Below are positions 25,649 through 36,564 of a DNA stretch of 53,167 bases, piece by piece. The position numbers were made by a program, and so were the translations under genes. The stretch is from Dehalococcoidia bacterium (lineage in GTDB: Bacteria; Chloroflexota; Dehalococcoidia; UBA2979), in contig JAPYRK010000012.1 of the NCBI GenBank assembly GCA_029941115.1, positions 1-53,167 of the forward strand, written 5' to 3'. The stretch's first letter is position 1, and every line of letters starts with the position of its first letter. The notes beneath the pieces were generated by a model, which was not told where the DNA came from, did no database searches, and was given only the letters and a program-made list of their open reading frames with translations.

Positions 25649-26269
25649 ATGACTGAAATCACACTTGATTTTTTATCGTGGCGTCGGCGAGTTGTTATCG
25701 CTGCTGCCTTGGGTCTGTTTTTTGCAATTACTCCGTTTGGCGTTTCTGCTGAGAGTGGCGGTATTGGAGCCTTGGGAATCAATGTTCCTGGCTTGGTCGC
25801 TCAACTAGTTAACTTCGGAGTTCTCTTAGTGGTACTCCGTTTTCTGGCTTGGGGTCCGATTATGAAAATTGTAGATGAGCGCCGAGAGAAGATAGAGGCA
25901 GGTCTTAATGCCTCTCAGGCAGCATCTGAATCTGCAGAAAAGAGCCAAGAAGAGGCTCGGGCTGCGTTAGAAGAAGCCCGAGCGGAGGGTAGACAGTTAA
26001 TTACTCGAGCTCAGGAGACGGCTGCTCGGTTGAGCGAAGAGCTTGAGATTCAGGCTCGGGCCGATGCTGAACAGATAGTGACTCGTGCCAGAAATGAAAT
26101 TGAAACCGAGCGACAGCAGGCCATTAATTCTCTAAGAGCCGAATTTGCTGATTTGACGGTAAATGCGGCGGAGAGAGTGATTGGCCAGTCAATTGATAAA
26201 AATGCCCATCAGAGATTAATAACAGAGTCACTTATTGGTACTTCTTTTAGTGAATCACAAAATGATTAA
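25649..26269 (+). CDS. atpF: ATP synthase Fo subunit b
   Basis: 206 residues from the ATG at 25649 (GGAG about 10 bases upstream), chosen over the TTG at 25625. After a leader-like N-terminus (RRRVVIAAALGLFFAITPFG) comes the single membrane helix around LVNFGVLLVVLRFLAWGPI, then a long charged coiled coil rich in Ala, Glu and Arg (EKSQEEARAALEEARAEGRQ). It is the peripheral stalk linking subunit a to F1 through delta. The extra hydrophobic N-terminus is unusual for E. coli-type b. Confidence 0.92.
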   Translation: MTEITLDFLSWRRRVVIAAALGLFFAITPFGVSAESGGIGALGINVPGLVAQLVNFGVLLVVLRFLAWGPIMKIVDERREKIEAGLNASQAASESAEKSQEEARAALEEARAEGRQLITRAQETAARLSEELEIQARADAEQIVTRARNEIETERQQAINSLRAEFADLTVNAAERVIGQSIDKNAHQRLITESLIGTSFSESQND

Positions 26270-26287
26270 TATAGGCGGGTATAAATA

Positions 26288-26827
26288 ATGTCAGGTACTC
26301 GAGATGTTGCAGGGAGAAGATATGCGGTGGCAGTTCTTGAAATTGCAAAAAACTCAGGTGAGTTAGATACATGGCAGGAAGCCATTGAAAATCTAGATGC
26401 TCTTACAGATAACCCAGCATATGTGGAGATTCTTCAGGGCGATGGTATGTCAGACGATACTTTTCAGAATATCGTCCGAAGAGTAATGCCAGATATTTCA
26501 ACAGTCCAAATAAATCTTTTTAGGCTGTTAAGGCGTAAGAATCGTCTTTCGCTTGGGCCCTCAATCCAGTCGTTTTTTAAAGAACTATTAGATGACGAAC
26601 AGAACGTGGCACGGGCTACGGTAACGAGTGCGGTCCCGTTGGATGAATCGCAGACGGTTGAAATAGCAGATAAATTGTCGACCACAATAGGTAAAAAAAT
26701 AATTGTTGAGACGAGGTTAGATTCGTCGATTATCGGTGGACTTGTTATACGAGTAGGTGACCGATTAATTGACGCGTCTACTCGAGGTCAATTGGGTTCT
26801 TTAAGGACTCACATTGCAAGATCTTAA
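26288..26827 (+). CDS. atpH: ATP synthase F1 subunit delta
   Basis: 179 residues, normal length. The OSCP/delta N-terminus GRRYAVAVLEIAKNSGELDTW and the C-terminal signature IIGGLVIRVGDRLIDASTRGQL are visible. It fixes the top of F1 to the b stalk. It lies 18 bases after atpF and 27 before atpA. Confidence 0.93.
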   Translation: MSGTRDVAGRRYAVAVLEIAKNSGELDTWQEAIENLDALTDNPAYVEILQGDGMSDDTFQNIVRRVMPDISTVQINLFRLLRRKNRLSLGPSIQSFFKELLDDEQNVARATVTSAVPLDESQTVEIADKLSTTIGKKIIVETRLDSSIIGGLVIRVGDRLIDASTRGQLGSLRTHIARS

Positions 26828-26854
26828 GACGAAGAAAAAGAATGAGGTGAACTG

Positions 26855-28384
26855 ATGGCTGTTAGATCTGAAGAAATAGCATCAATACTGAGAGAGCAGA
26901 TAGAGAACTTTGATGCCAGTGTTTCCAGTGCCAATGTGGGTACTGTGATAGAGGCCGGCGATGGAATTGCTCGAATTCACGGTCTAGGTGACTGCGTGAC
27001 ATCGGAACTTATTGAGTTCGATGTTCAGGACAGTGCTGGGCAACCAATTCGTGGGTTGGCTCTGAACCTTGAAGAGGAAACAGTGGGCGCTGTTGTTATG
27101 GGAGATGCGTCCAATATTAAAGAGGGCTCTGAAGTGCGAACTACTGGGCAAGTAGCATCAGTGCCTGTCGGTGAAGCGTTAATGGGCAGGGTAGTGAATG
27201 CTCTTGGTGTTCCAGTGGATGAACGAGGTCCTTTGGCGACTCAGGAAACGTATCCTATGGAACGGATCGCTCCGGGTGTTGTGTCTAGAGTTTCTGTGGA
27301 CCAGCCTTTGCAGACCGGTATTAAGGCGATTGACGCCATGATTCCTCTTGGCCGCGGTCAGCGTGAATTGATAATTGGAGACCGATCAATCGGAAAAACT
27401 GCGATTGCAATTGATTCAATTATTAACCAAAAGAACAGTGACGTAATATGCATTTATGTATCTATTGGGCAAAAAGAGGCAAAGGTAGCACAGACGGCTG
27501 CAATTCTTGAAGAGAATGGTGCCTTAGACCATACGATTATTGTCTCAGCGGGGGCCTCTGAATCAGCAGCACTTCAGTATCTCGCACCCTACGCCGGTGT
27601 CGCGATGTCTGAGTATTTTGTTGCTAAAGGTAGAGACGTACTCATTATTTATGATGACTTATCGAAGCATGCTTGGGCTTATCGCGAGGTTTCACTTCTA
27701 CTTCGTAGGCCTCCCGGTCGCGAGGCTTACCCTGGCGATATTTTTTACCTTCATTCACGTTTACTCGAACGCTCGGCGCGGGTAACTGAAGATCATGGTG
27801 GGGGATCAAGCACCGCGCTACCTATTATTGAAACGCAGGCGGGTGACGTATCGGCTTATATTCCTACTAACGTCATTTCAATTACTGACGGTCAGATTTT
27901 CTTGGAACAGGATCGATTTAACTCAGGTCTGAGGCCGGCTTGTAATCCTGGAATATCTGTTTCACGCGTTGGCGGTGCGGCTCTAACAAAAGCAATGAAA
28001 AAAGTTGCCGGATCATTGAGACTAGATCTCTCACAATACACCGAACTTCAGGCGTTTGCGCAGTTTGGGACGGACGATCTTGACGACGCCACTAAACAGC
28101 AACTAGTCCGTGGAGAGAGACTGACAGAGCTACTTAAGCAGCCGCAGTATCAACCTCTTTCACTGGGACAGCAGGTATCTATTTTATACGCGGGAGTGTT
28201 TGGATATCTCGATGATGTTCCGTCAGATAAAGTTGTTGGATTTGAGGCAGCTTTTCATGAGTACATGGGAAGTGGGCATGGCGACCTAATTGCGAGCATC
28301 ACCAGTTCTGGTGATTACGATGACAGCGAAGAGGAATCTTTAAAACAGGCGATCACTGACTTCAAAGGCACGGTTGCTTACTAG
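26855..28384 (+). CDS. atpA: ATP synthase F1 subunit alpha
   Basis: 509 residues. The non-catalytic nucleotide site has Walker [14 protein letters not shown] (GDRQTGKT in most homologues) and Walker [37 protein letters not shown] and the arginine-finger region [10 protein letters not shown] are present. GAGG stands about 8 bases before the ATG. It is an ordinary, complete alpha subunit. Confidence 0.97.
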   Translation: MAVRSEEIASILREQIENFDASVSSANVGTVIEAGDGIARIHGLGDCVTSELIEFDVQDSAGQPIRGLALNLEEETVGAVVMGDASNIKEGSEVRTTGQVASVPVGEALMGRVVNALGVPVDERGPLATQETYPMERIAPGVVSRVSVDQPLQTGIKAIDAMIPLGRGQRELIIGDRSIGKTAIAIDSIINQKNSDVICIYVSIGQKEAKVAQTAAILEENGALDHTIIVSAGASESAALQYLAPYAGVAMSEYFVAKGRDVLIIYDDLSKHAWAYREVSLLLRRPPGREAYPGDIFYLHSRLLERSARVTEDHGGGSSTALPIIETQAGDVSAYIPTNVISITDGQIFLEQDRFNSGLRPACNPGISVSRVGGAALTKAMKKVAGSLRLDLSQYTELQAFAQFGTDDLDDATKQQLVRGERLTELLKQPQYQPLSLGQQVSILYAGVFGYLDDVPSDKVVGFEAAFHEYMGSGHGDLIASITSSGDYDDSEEESLKQAITDFKGTVAY

Positions 28385-28421
28385 TCTTTTGGCAAAGTAG
28401 AGACTGTAAAAGGAGACACAA

Positions 28422-29309
28422 ATGGCTGGTGGAATTAGAGCAATAAAGGACCGAATTCGGTCAGTTGCTAATACTTCCAAAGTAACGAGGGCGATGGAAC
28501 TTGTCGCTGCCTCGAAGATGCGAAGGGCAACTAATCGCGCCTTACAGTCTAGGCCGTACGCCGATCGAATGACCTCAGTACTCAGTGAAATTGCGGATGC
28601 TTTGGGTTCTGCCCAAGGAGAAAGTGTGCATCCCCTTTTGACCACTAGACCCGTGAGTAATGTCGTGTATATCCACATTACCGCTGATCGGGGTCTCGCG
28701 GGTGGTTTAAGCGCAAACATGAACCGAGCAGGTGCGTCTTTTCTTCTTGAGCACCAGCCGAATGTAGAGAGCATGATAGTAATTCCTCTTGGCAGGAAAG
28801 GGAAAGACTTTTTTAGTCGAGCAGGAATGGCAATGGAGGATTGGCCAAGCCTGGGCGATTTTCCAGATTTTTCGGATGTAAGACCAATTGCAGCTTCAGT
28901 TATTGAGCAATTTCAGAATGGTGAGATAGATCAGGTATTCGTTGGCTTTTCTCGATTTGTCAATGCAGCTATTCAGCGCCCTGAGATACTTCAAGTTCTT
29001 CCCATTGAGCCCCCAGCTGAGGAACAAGGTGCGGAACAGACTTTATCGGGAGATATGTTGTTCGAGCCGTCGCCCGTTGAGCTGTTAGACGCCTTGTTGC
29101 CTCGATATGTTGAGATGCAACTTTACGCTGCAGTATTGGAGGCACGTGCCTCCGAGCAGTCTGCCCGAATGGTCGCAATGCGTCAGGCGACAGATGCTGC
29201 AAATGACATGGTTGACAGTCTTACATTGGAATACAACAAGGCCCGACAAGAAGGCATTACGGGCGAGCTACTTGATATAGTTGGTGGTACAGCGGCATTA
29301 GAAGGATAA
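28422..29309 (+). CDS. atpG: ATP synthase F1 subunit gamma
   Basis: 295 residues. The N-terminal helix GGIRAIKDRIRSVANTSKVT, TADRGLAGGLSANMNR and the C-terminal RMVAMRQATDAANDMVDSLT are the family landmarks; both terminal helices form the rotating coiled coil. AGGAG stands 7 bases before the ATG. An 87-base gap follows before atpD. Confidence 0.96.
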   Translation: MAGGIRAIKDRIRSVANTSKVTRAMELVAASKMRRATNRALQSRPYADRMTSVLSEIADALGSAQGESVHPLLTTRPVSNVVYIHITADRGLAGGLSANMNRAGASFLLEHQPNVESMIVIPLGRKGKDFFSRAGMAMEDWPSLGDFPDFSDVRPIAASVIEQFQNGEIDQVFVGFSRFVNAAIQRPEILQVLPIEPPAEEQGAEQTLSGDMLFEPSPVELLDALLPRYVEMQLYAAVLEARASEQSARMVAMRQATDAANDMVDSLTLEYNKARQEGITGELLDIVGGTAALEG

Positions 29310-29354
29310 GAAGAGAAATAGGAATTTTGGAATACTGAGAAGGAATATAGATAG

Positions 29355-30794
<1,440 letters not shown>

Positions 30795-30838
30795 TAAAAT
30801 CTAGGACCGATCAATTTAGTCAAGTGAAGTAGGAATTT

Positions 30839-31105
30839 ATGGCTCTCTCGGTGAATATTGTAACTGCAGAAGAATCTATTCTGGCGCAGAACGATGTGCA
30901 GAAGATCGTGGTACCAGCAAGTGATGGCCAAATTACAATTCTTCCTTCGCACGCCTCTCTTATGACTAGTCTCGCGGCCGGAAGTATGACCCTATATGGT
31001 GCAAATGGTGTCGAAACGATATCCCTTGCGGGTGGTTTTTTGCAAGTAGTGAATAACGAGGTAAACATTCTTGCTGATGTTCCTGAAGATGAAGAAGGAA
31101 TGTAA
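30839..31105 (+). CDS. atpC: ATP synthase F1 subunit epsilon, short form
   Basis: 88 residues; only the N-terminal beta-sandwich is present (SVNIVTAEESI, GQITILPSHASLMTSLAAGS, FLQVVNNEVNILAD). The C-terminal two-helix hairpin that inhibits rotation in E. coli (139 residues) is absent. The protein ends in an acidic PEDEEGM, and no other downstream frame carries a helical tail. Short epsilons of similar size are known, for example in Chlorobium. AGGAA precedes the ATG. Confidence 0.92.
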   Translation: MALSVNIVTAEESILAQNDVQKIVVPASDGQITILPSHASLMTSLAAGSMTLYGANGVETISLAGGFLQVVNNEVNILADVPEDEEGM

Positions 31106-31196
31106 CAGGTTTTTCATAATTTGAAGTAAGCTGTTAGTCGACACTGGTATTCCATCTTGGTTTAAATTTAGAGCCGTGTCTTCTGAGAGGCCTGAC

Positions 31197-32471
31197 GTGT
31201 CTGAAGCCTATTTAATTACAGGATCCAGCGAACTAAAGGGTACCGTACAGGTTGCGGGATCAAAGAATGCCGCACTATATGCAGTGGTTGCAAGTTTACT
31301 GACTTCTGACGAAGTGGTTCTGCATAATGTGCCGAATATTGCTGATATAGAGGAATTATCTGACATTTTGAGGTCACTTGGAACCGTCGTTCGTCGAGAG
31401 AATCATTCCTTAATATTGCGCAGCGAAAATATTACGTCCACTAAACCACCGAGTGAGTTAGTTCAGAAATTGCGAGCATCGTTTTTGGTAGTGGGAGCTT
31501 TGCTTGGACGAGAAGGATCGGCGGAGTGCGCAGCCCCGGGTGGAGATGTAATTGGTTCACGTCCGTTGGATATTCATTTAGCTGGATTTAGAGCGCTAGG
31601 TGCAGAGATTGAGCATGACGAGACCAACTGGATCGTGTCCTCGAGTTCTCCGCTATCTGGCGCATCTATTTTTTTCGATTACCCAAGCGTGTTGGCCACG
31701 GTGAATGTTCTATTAGCTTCAGTTTTGGCGAATGGAGTAACCATAATTGTCAATGCAGCAGCTGAACCAGAAGTTGAGATGGTAGCAAACATGCTAAATC
31801 AAATGGGTGCAAATATTTCGGGTCAGGGTACCGCTCACATAAACATTTCCGGGGTCGATAAGCTTCATGGTTGTGATTTCACGATAATTCCGGATCGCCT
31901 AGAGGCGGGAACTCTGCTCCTAAGCGCTATTGCTACGAGAGGTGAGGTACTTATTCCTAACGCAGTTCCTGCACATTTGAGCAGTCTTACGTCCAAGCTA
32001 TTGGAGATGGGTGCTGACGTGCAGACCGGCGGTCACTCTGATGATGGATCCTCAGGAATACGGGTATCAGGGGCTACGAAGCTTCAATCAGTCGCTCTTC
32101 AGGCTGTGCCTTATCCGGGCTTTGCGACCGACCTGCATCCACCTATGGCGTCGGCATTGACTCAGGTAACGGGAGTCTCTTTTATTCATGAGCGTGTTTA
32201 TGACAATAGAACTTTGTACGTTAGTGAGCTGAGAAAAATGGGTGCACAAATTACGCTTGGGAGCAGTTCTTCTGTTTTAATAGAAGGACCCTCCCCATTA
32301 CGCGGGACCCGTGTCAGGGCTCTTGATATTCGCGCGGGTGCGGCGGTGGTCGTTGCGGCCCTAGCTGCTGAAGGTACAACTACGCTTGAAGATATACATC
32401 ACCTTGATCGCGGATATGAAAACTTAGCGGGCACCTTATCCAGTATTGGCGCAAAGATTGAGCGGGTATAA
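31197..32471 (+). CDS. murA: UDP-N-acetylglucosamine 1-carboxyvinyltransferase
   Basis: 424 residues from the GTG at 31197 (GAGAGG 6 bases upstream), preferred over the GTG at 31176. It transfers enolpyruvate from PEP to UDP-GlcNAc, the first committed step of peptidoglycan synthesis. SKNAAL (Lys23/Asn24) lies near the N-terminus, with YPGFATDLHPPM and LDIRAGAAVVVAALAAEGTT further on. The active-site loop reads APGGDVIGSRPLDIHL: residue 117, Cys in most MurA, is Asp. It follows atpC by 91 bases, a common Chloroflexota/Firmicutes-like arrangement. Confidence 0.93.
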   Translation: MSEAYLITGSSELKGTVQVAGSKNAALYAVVASLLTSDEVVLHNVPNIADIEELSDILRSLGTVVRRENHSLILRSENITSTKPPSELVQKLRASFLVVGALLGREGSAECAAPGGDVIGSRPLDIHLAGFRALGAEIEHDETNWIVSSSSPLSGASIFFDYPSVLATVNVLLASVLANGVTIIVNAAAEPEVEMVANMLNQMGANISGQGTAHINISGVDKLHGCDFTIIPDRLEAGTLLLSAIATRGEVLIPNAVPAHLSSLTSKLLEMGADVQTGGHSDDGSSGIRVSGATKLQSVALQAVPYPGFATDLHPPMASALTQVTGVSFIHERVYDNRTLYVSELRKMGAQITLGSSSSVLIEGPSPLRGTRVRALDIRAGAAVVVAALAAEGTTTLEDIHHLDRGYENLAGTLSSIGAKIERV

Positions 32472-32472
32472 A

Positions 32473-32793
32473 TTATTGAATTGGTGATAATGGCGTTGGT
32501 TCCAGCCGAGTAACGCTCACTTTTTCGCGATCCATTAAGTCCGGAATTTGTGGTCCAATCTCATTCTTCCAGTAGTCGCTGTCATATACTTCTTTGTATA
32601 GTCTTTCTCGCTCTGATTCATTTTCAAAGCGTCGCATCCAGACATAGACATTTTCATCGTCTTCACCGGTGAATGATCCCAGAATAACCATTCCTTTAGA
32701 CACTTGGAACGGTATGATTTCGTTTTCCATTAAACGTACCCATTCATCTTTCTTGCCGTCTCGTATGTGGTATTGTCTGAGTTCCCAAAGCAT
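32473..32793 (-). CDS. NIPSNAP-family small protein
   Basis: 106 residues. MLWELRQYHIRDGK at the start and the ferredoxin-like alpha/beta pattern with VWMRRFENESERERLYKEVY and YWKNEIGPQIPDLM fit the NIPSNAP family (dimeric alpha/beta barrel). No catalytic residue is known for the family. It converges with murA across 1 base and precedes nothing else on its strand for 70 bases. Function unknown; it often occurs near catabolic genes. Confidence 0.8.
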   Translation of the reverse strand: MLWELRQYHIRDGKKDEWVRLMENEIIPFQVSKGMVILGSFTGEDDENVYVWMRRFENESERERLYKEVYDSDYWKNEIGPQIPDLMDREKVSVTRLEPTPLSPIQ

Positions 32794-32863
32794 ATTTAGG
32801 CCTTTCGTCGCGAAGCTTTTTAGTTTGTTTAATTATAGGGTTTTTCTGACACACTATTGCCTG

Positions 32864-35383
32864 TTACGAGAGCTTAACTGCAGGTTCACTCCAGACAGTT
32901 TGCGCTTTGCGCAGCGCAGTGACCGCGTTGTCATCATAACCAAGTTCTTCTAGGATACTGGACGTTTGTTGTCCCGCCATGGGTGCAGGTCCTAGGGAAT
33001 TTGGTGTCCGTCTCAGTCGAACAACTGGACCATAACGGGTATATTCACCATGTTCCCCGTGTTCGACAGTTTTCGTATACTCATTGACTTGAATATGTTT
33101 ATCTCGAAGCCAAAATTCGCCAGGAGGATAGCCATCAGCCCGTACACAGCCTAATCCAGCTGTGGCTAGTAATAATTCCCAGTTGTCAGCAGTATCCGTA
33201 AGAAAGAGACTTTCTAATAACGATTCCAAGTCAGCCCTATTTTCTACACGAGCATCACTAGTCCTGAACCTTCTATCGATTGCTAGCTCCGGGCTTTCAA
33301 TGATGTTGCAAAATTGATACCATTCTTTTTCAAGTACTATTCCAAGAAAGACCCAGCCCTCGCCGCATTTATACAGCCGATAAGTAGCATCTATTCCCAA
33401 TAACTCATCATCTAGTTTTGGACGATCGGGCTTGTCGTCATACCAGATGAAGTCGTCAGCATTCGCATATGCGTTTGCGCCCATCATATCTACAAATATT
33501 TCCTGCCCTTGACCGGTTTTCAGTTTGGTGTAGAGCCCCATCATCGCCACTGAGGTAATCACAGCCGACGTGTTCGGATCAGGATTGACTTCATTCGCTC
33601 GGCTCAGACGTCGAGCTGCCTCTCGAAGTTCATCAATATTGTCTGTATTTTCCTGAATATACCCAGCTTGATAAAAGGCACCACCAAGAGCGGCTCCAGG
33701 TATCGGATGGGTAGAGGGCCGATGTGAGCTGGGGCCATTACTCCCATACCCGTTCATAGTGACGAAAATGATATTGGGATTCACTTTGATGGCATCGTTG
33801 TATGATATTCCTAGCTTTTCCGGCACTCCCGGACGATAATTGTGGATCACAACATCTGCTTTTTCAAGTAGCTTTGTAACGATGCTTCGTCCTTCGGTTT
33901 GTTTTAAATCAACGACAATGCTTTCTTTGCCTGCATTTGTTTTCATCGCAGCGATGCCGCCACGACCCATGCCTCGAAAAGGATCTCCACCTGGTTGTTC
34001 TATCTTTATCACGCGAGCCCCAAGATCTGCGAGATGAGCTGAGGCGAGGGGGCCCGCAATGATAGTTGCAAAATCTAATACCAGTAATCCCTCAAGAGCT
34101 GGTGCTCCCGAATGATCACCGCTAGTGAAAGGCATCCATGGCTTACGAGGTGCCGTCGCTTCTTGATCGAATACCTCAAAGGTGTGTTGTCCAGGATTAG
34201 GAATTATGCCACTGATTTCGGCTGGGGTTTTTGTGAATCGGGCGAGGGGGCCAAGTTGTTTCATAGGCGGGCGTTCTTGATCGGTTTCACCAAACATACC
34301 GAGCACTGCTTCAGCTACAGATGTAGTTGCTTTAAGCCGTGGTCCTCTCCCATCCGGGAGCTCAATCACATGCCCATTTTTTGTCAAATCAGGATCAGAA
34401 AGAGCTGCCTGAGTTGTTTGCCAAGGGTGTGCGACGACTCCCCCATGATCGGAAAAGATTTTCATCCATTCGGCGGTGGTTTTTTCTCGCATGCGAAGAA
34501 GCATTGTATTTCGAAACTCTTCTCGAGCTTCTTCCGGCCAGTCTGCTGGAGAGCCTACATAGCGTTCATCTCCATAGATGTCAAAGAGTTCAGCCGCGAC
34601 TATAAAATTTTCGAAAAGATGCTGAAGTAGATTTCCTAGTTGAATCCAGTCGCCATCTTTCGTTTGGACTGGGTGATAGTTAATCGTGGGCATAGCAACA
34701 GCAGGCGACGGAAGCATACCCAGCATATCTTCCCATGATTCGCTATCTTTCTCTATCAGACTTTGTAGAGTTAGTCCTGCCAAGTCATATGGGAGTAATC
34801 CTTGTAAGAGACTTGTTTCGACATATTGGCCAAAACCAATGCGTTCACGTGCAAAAAGAGCAGCGAAAATCCCGGTAATCGCAGCTTGCGATGTTGCATG
34901 CGTTGAGGCTTGTACAGCCGAGTATGTGGGACCTTCACGAGGTGCGAGGCCACTAAACGCTTGCATTCGCCCTGCTTTTGCAGCTACTACACCTTCATAA
35001 CCTGGATAGCCTACATACGGACCGTAAGGCCCAAACCCAGATATTTGGCAGTAGACTAGGCCAGCATTTCGACTTGCGAGCACGTCGTAGTCACAGCCTA
35101 GATCTACCGCGGAGTGCGCACGAAAGGATGTAACTACGACATCAGTAGTCTCGACCAACCTATACAATCTCTCACGTTCTACTTCTCGCTTTAAATCTAT
35201 TTCTACAGAGCGTTTACCACGAAGCCACATTGGCGCATTAATCGTGGTCCTAAAAGGATCGCCTCCGGGTCGCTCAATTTTGATGACGTCGGCACCAAAG
35301 TCAGCCAAGGCCATAGTGGCCATACCACCAACAGGTCCGGACGATAAATCAAGAACACGAAGATGTCTAAGTGGTAATTCCAT
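32864..35383 (-). CDS. Fused tandem CaiB/BaiF family III CoA-transferase
   Basis: 839 residues, about twice the family length. The first unit (1 to about 395) has RVLDLSSGPVGG, LADFGADVIKIERPGGDPF, LRGKRSVEIDLKRE and GFGPYGPY. The second (from about 430) has LVLDFATIIAGPLASAHLAD, KIEQPGGDPFRGMGRGG, NYRPGVPEKLG and GYGSNGPSS. The catalytic Asp is kept in the second unit (IFVDMMGANAY), but the matching position of the first reads YVETSLLQG, Glu for Asp. Monomeric members form interlocked dimers, so the fusion may fold as an internal dimer with one altered site. Substrates unknown. Confidence 0.88.
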   Translation of the reverse strand: MELPLRHLRVLDLSSGPVGGMATMALADFGADVIKIERPGGDPFRTTINAPMWLRGKRSVEIDLKREVERERLYRLVETTDVVVTSFRAHSAVDLGCDYDVLASRNAGLVYCQISGFGPYGPYVGYPGYEGVVAAKAGRMQAFSGLAPREGPTYSAVQASTHATSQAAITGIFAALFARERIGFGQYVETSLLQGLLPYDLAGLTLQSLIEKDSESWEDMLGMLPSPAVAMPTINYHPVQTKDGDWIQLGNLLQHLFENFIVAAELFDIYGDERYVGSPADWPEEAREEFRNTMLLRMREKTTAEWMKIFSDHGGVVAHPWQTTQAALSDPDLTKNGHVIELPDGRGPRLKATTSVAEAVLGMFGETDQERPPMKQLGPLARFTKTPAEISGIIPNPGQHTFEVFDQEATAPRKPWMPFTSGDHSGAPALEGLLVLDFATIIAGPLASAHLADLGARVIKIEQPGGDPFRGMGRGGIAAMKTNAGKESIVVDLKQTEGRSIVTKLLEKADVVIHNYRPGVPEKLGISYNDAIKVNPNIIFVTMNGYGSNGPSSHRPSTHPIPGAALGGAFYQAGYIQENTDNIDELREAARRLSRANEVNPDPNTSAVITSVAMMGLYTKLKTGQGQEIFVDMMGANAYANADDFIWYDDKPDRPKLDDELLGIDATYRLYKCGEGWVFLGIVLEKEWYQFCNIIESPELAIDRRFRTSDARVENRADLESLLESLFLTDTADNWELLLATAGLGCVRADGYPPGEFWLRDKHIQVNEYTKTVEHGEHGEYTRYGPVVRLRRTPNSLGPAPMAGQQTSSILEELGYDDNAVTALRKAQTVWSEPAVKLS

Positions 35384-35429
35384 AAACGTAGCCTATCTTG
35401 AATAGCCTCAAAATGCGATTATCTTACTT

Positions 35430-36530
35430 TCACTGCAATATTTCTTCTATCTCGACGACTCTTTTTTCTTGAACAGATTTTTCTGCAGCCAGTCCCATGG
35501 CAACCGACCACAGTCCATCATCAACAGTTACCTGTGGTGGTCGTTTATTTAGGATTGCCTCAATGAAAGCGAGATGCTCATAGTACGTTGCACCACCGTG
35601 CCCTGACGCGATATTTGACTGAATGGGCACATTGATTTTGTCGATCCGATCGGGGTTTCTATAGTTACCGAGCTTCCAGTTGGGCCGAGATTCCTCTCTG
35701 AGTCCGATTGTTACAGTAGCTGATGGTTGGCGGCACTCTATTTTTCCAGCCTCACCTACAATTTGGATTTCTGTTTGTTCTGTGCTTTGCTCAGCAAACA
35801 TACAGAGATCGAGCATTGCTCGGGCCCCTGAATCGAAGTCAATAATTACGAAGGCATTATCCAAAATATCAGGCGTTTCATCGCTATAGCGTTCATTTTT
35901 ATGGTTTAGCCCGATACTTCCCGACCCGAAGACCGAGACAGGATCAGATTGCAGGATAAATCTCATGAGGTCAAAGAAGTGACAGCATTTTTCTACTAAG
36001 GTTCCACCGGTATTCCGATTGAACCGATTCCAGTCACCTATTTTTGGAAGGAACGGGTGTCGATGTTCGCGAATGGATACCATGTGAACTTGTCCAATCG
36101 TTCCTATATGGACCTCATTTATAGCGTAGCTGACTGGAGGCGCATATCTATATTCCATGCCCGTCCAGACAATACCTTGATAATCGTGTAACAAATCTGA
36201 AACCATTTTCGCATCTTCGATTGATGTGGTTAATGGCTTTTCAATCAAAATATGTTGACTATTTTGGATTAGTCTAGGAAGTATTTGAGCATGGGTGTGG
36301 TTTGGCGATGAGATAATCAGGGCGTCAAGATCGTCTCTTTTACAGAAGTTATCAAAATCATCATAGGATTTTGCGGACGGAACGAGTTGCGTTGCTCGGA
36401 GACGTGAGGTTTCATCTGGGTCGTAGAAGGCGGCAACTTCGGCATTTGGGATTAGGGAGAGTATTCGAATGTGCTCTCGACCCATTAGCCCTACTCCAAC
36501 GATTCCGTATCGAATCATTTGATCACTCAT
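35430..36530 (-). CDS. Gfo/Idh/MocA-family oxidoreductase
   Basis: 366 residues. The N-terminal Rossmann fold has GIVGVGLMGREHIRIL, then ISSPNHTHAQI and EKPLTTSIEDA, where the Lys of EKP is the catalytic or binding lysine of the family. The C-terminal alpha/beta domain contains GGTLVEKCCHFFDLMRFIL with a His in the active-site position. Members oxidise or reduce sugars and cyclitols with NAD(P). Substrate unknown. It lies 34 bases after the TIGR03084 gene and probably shares its transcript. Confidence 0.85.
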   Translation of the reverse strand: MSDQMIRYGIVGVGLMGREHIRILSLIPNAEVAAFYDPDETSRLRATQLVPSAKSYDDFDNFCKRDDLDALIISSPNHTHAQILPRLIQNSQHILIEKPLTTSIEDAKMVSDLLHDYQGIVWTGMEYRYAPPVSYAINEVHIGTIGQVHMVSIREHRHPFLPKIGDWNRFNRNTGGTLVEKCCHFFDLMRFILQSDPVSVFGSGSIGLNHKNERYSDETPDILDNAFVIIDFDSGARAMLDLCMFAEQSTEQTEIQIVGEAGKIECRQPSATVTIGLREESRPNWKLGNYRNPDRIDKINVPIQSNIASGHGGATYYEHLAFIEAILNKRPPQVTVDDGLWSVAMGLAAEKSVQEKRVVEIEEILQ

Positions 36531-36564
36531 TTACCTGTCTCCGATTGGTAGCTCTTGTTTGGTG

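Noticed and set aside
31106-31196. Frameshift as the cause of the short atpC
   Set aside because: No other frame after the stop shows the Ala/Arg-rich helical hairpin of long epsilons; the short form looks genuine.
31527-31529. Cys111 of MurA as the possible catalytic Cys
   Set aside because: It lies six residues before the PGG-x position; alignment of IGSRPLDIHL with IGARPVDLHI fixes the catalytic position on Asp117.
34112-34630. 172-codon plus-strand frame
   Set aside because: Antisense shadow of the fused CoA-transferase; no ribosome binding site or family pattern.
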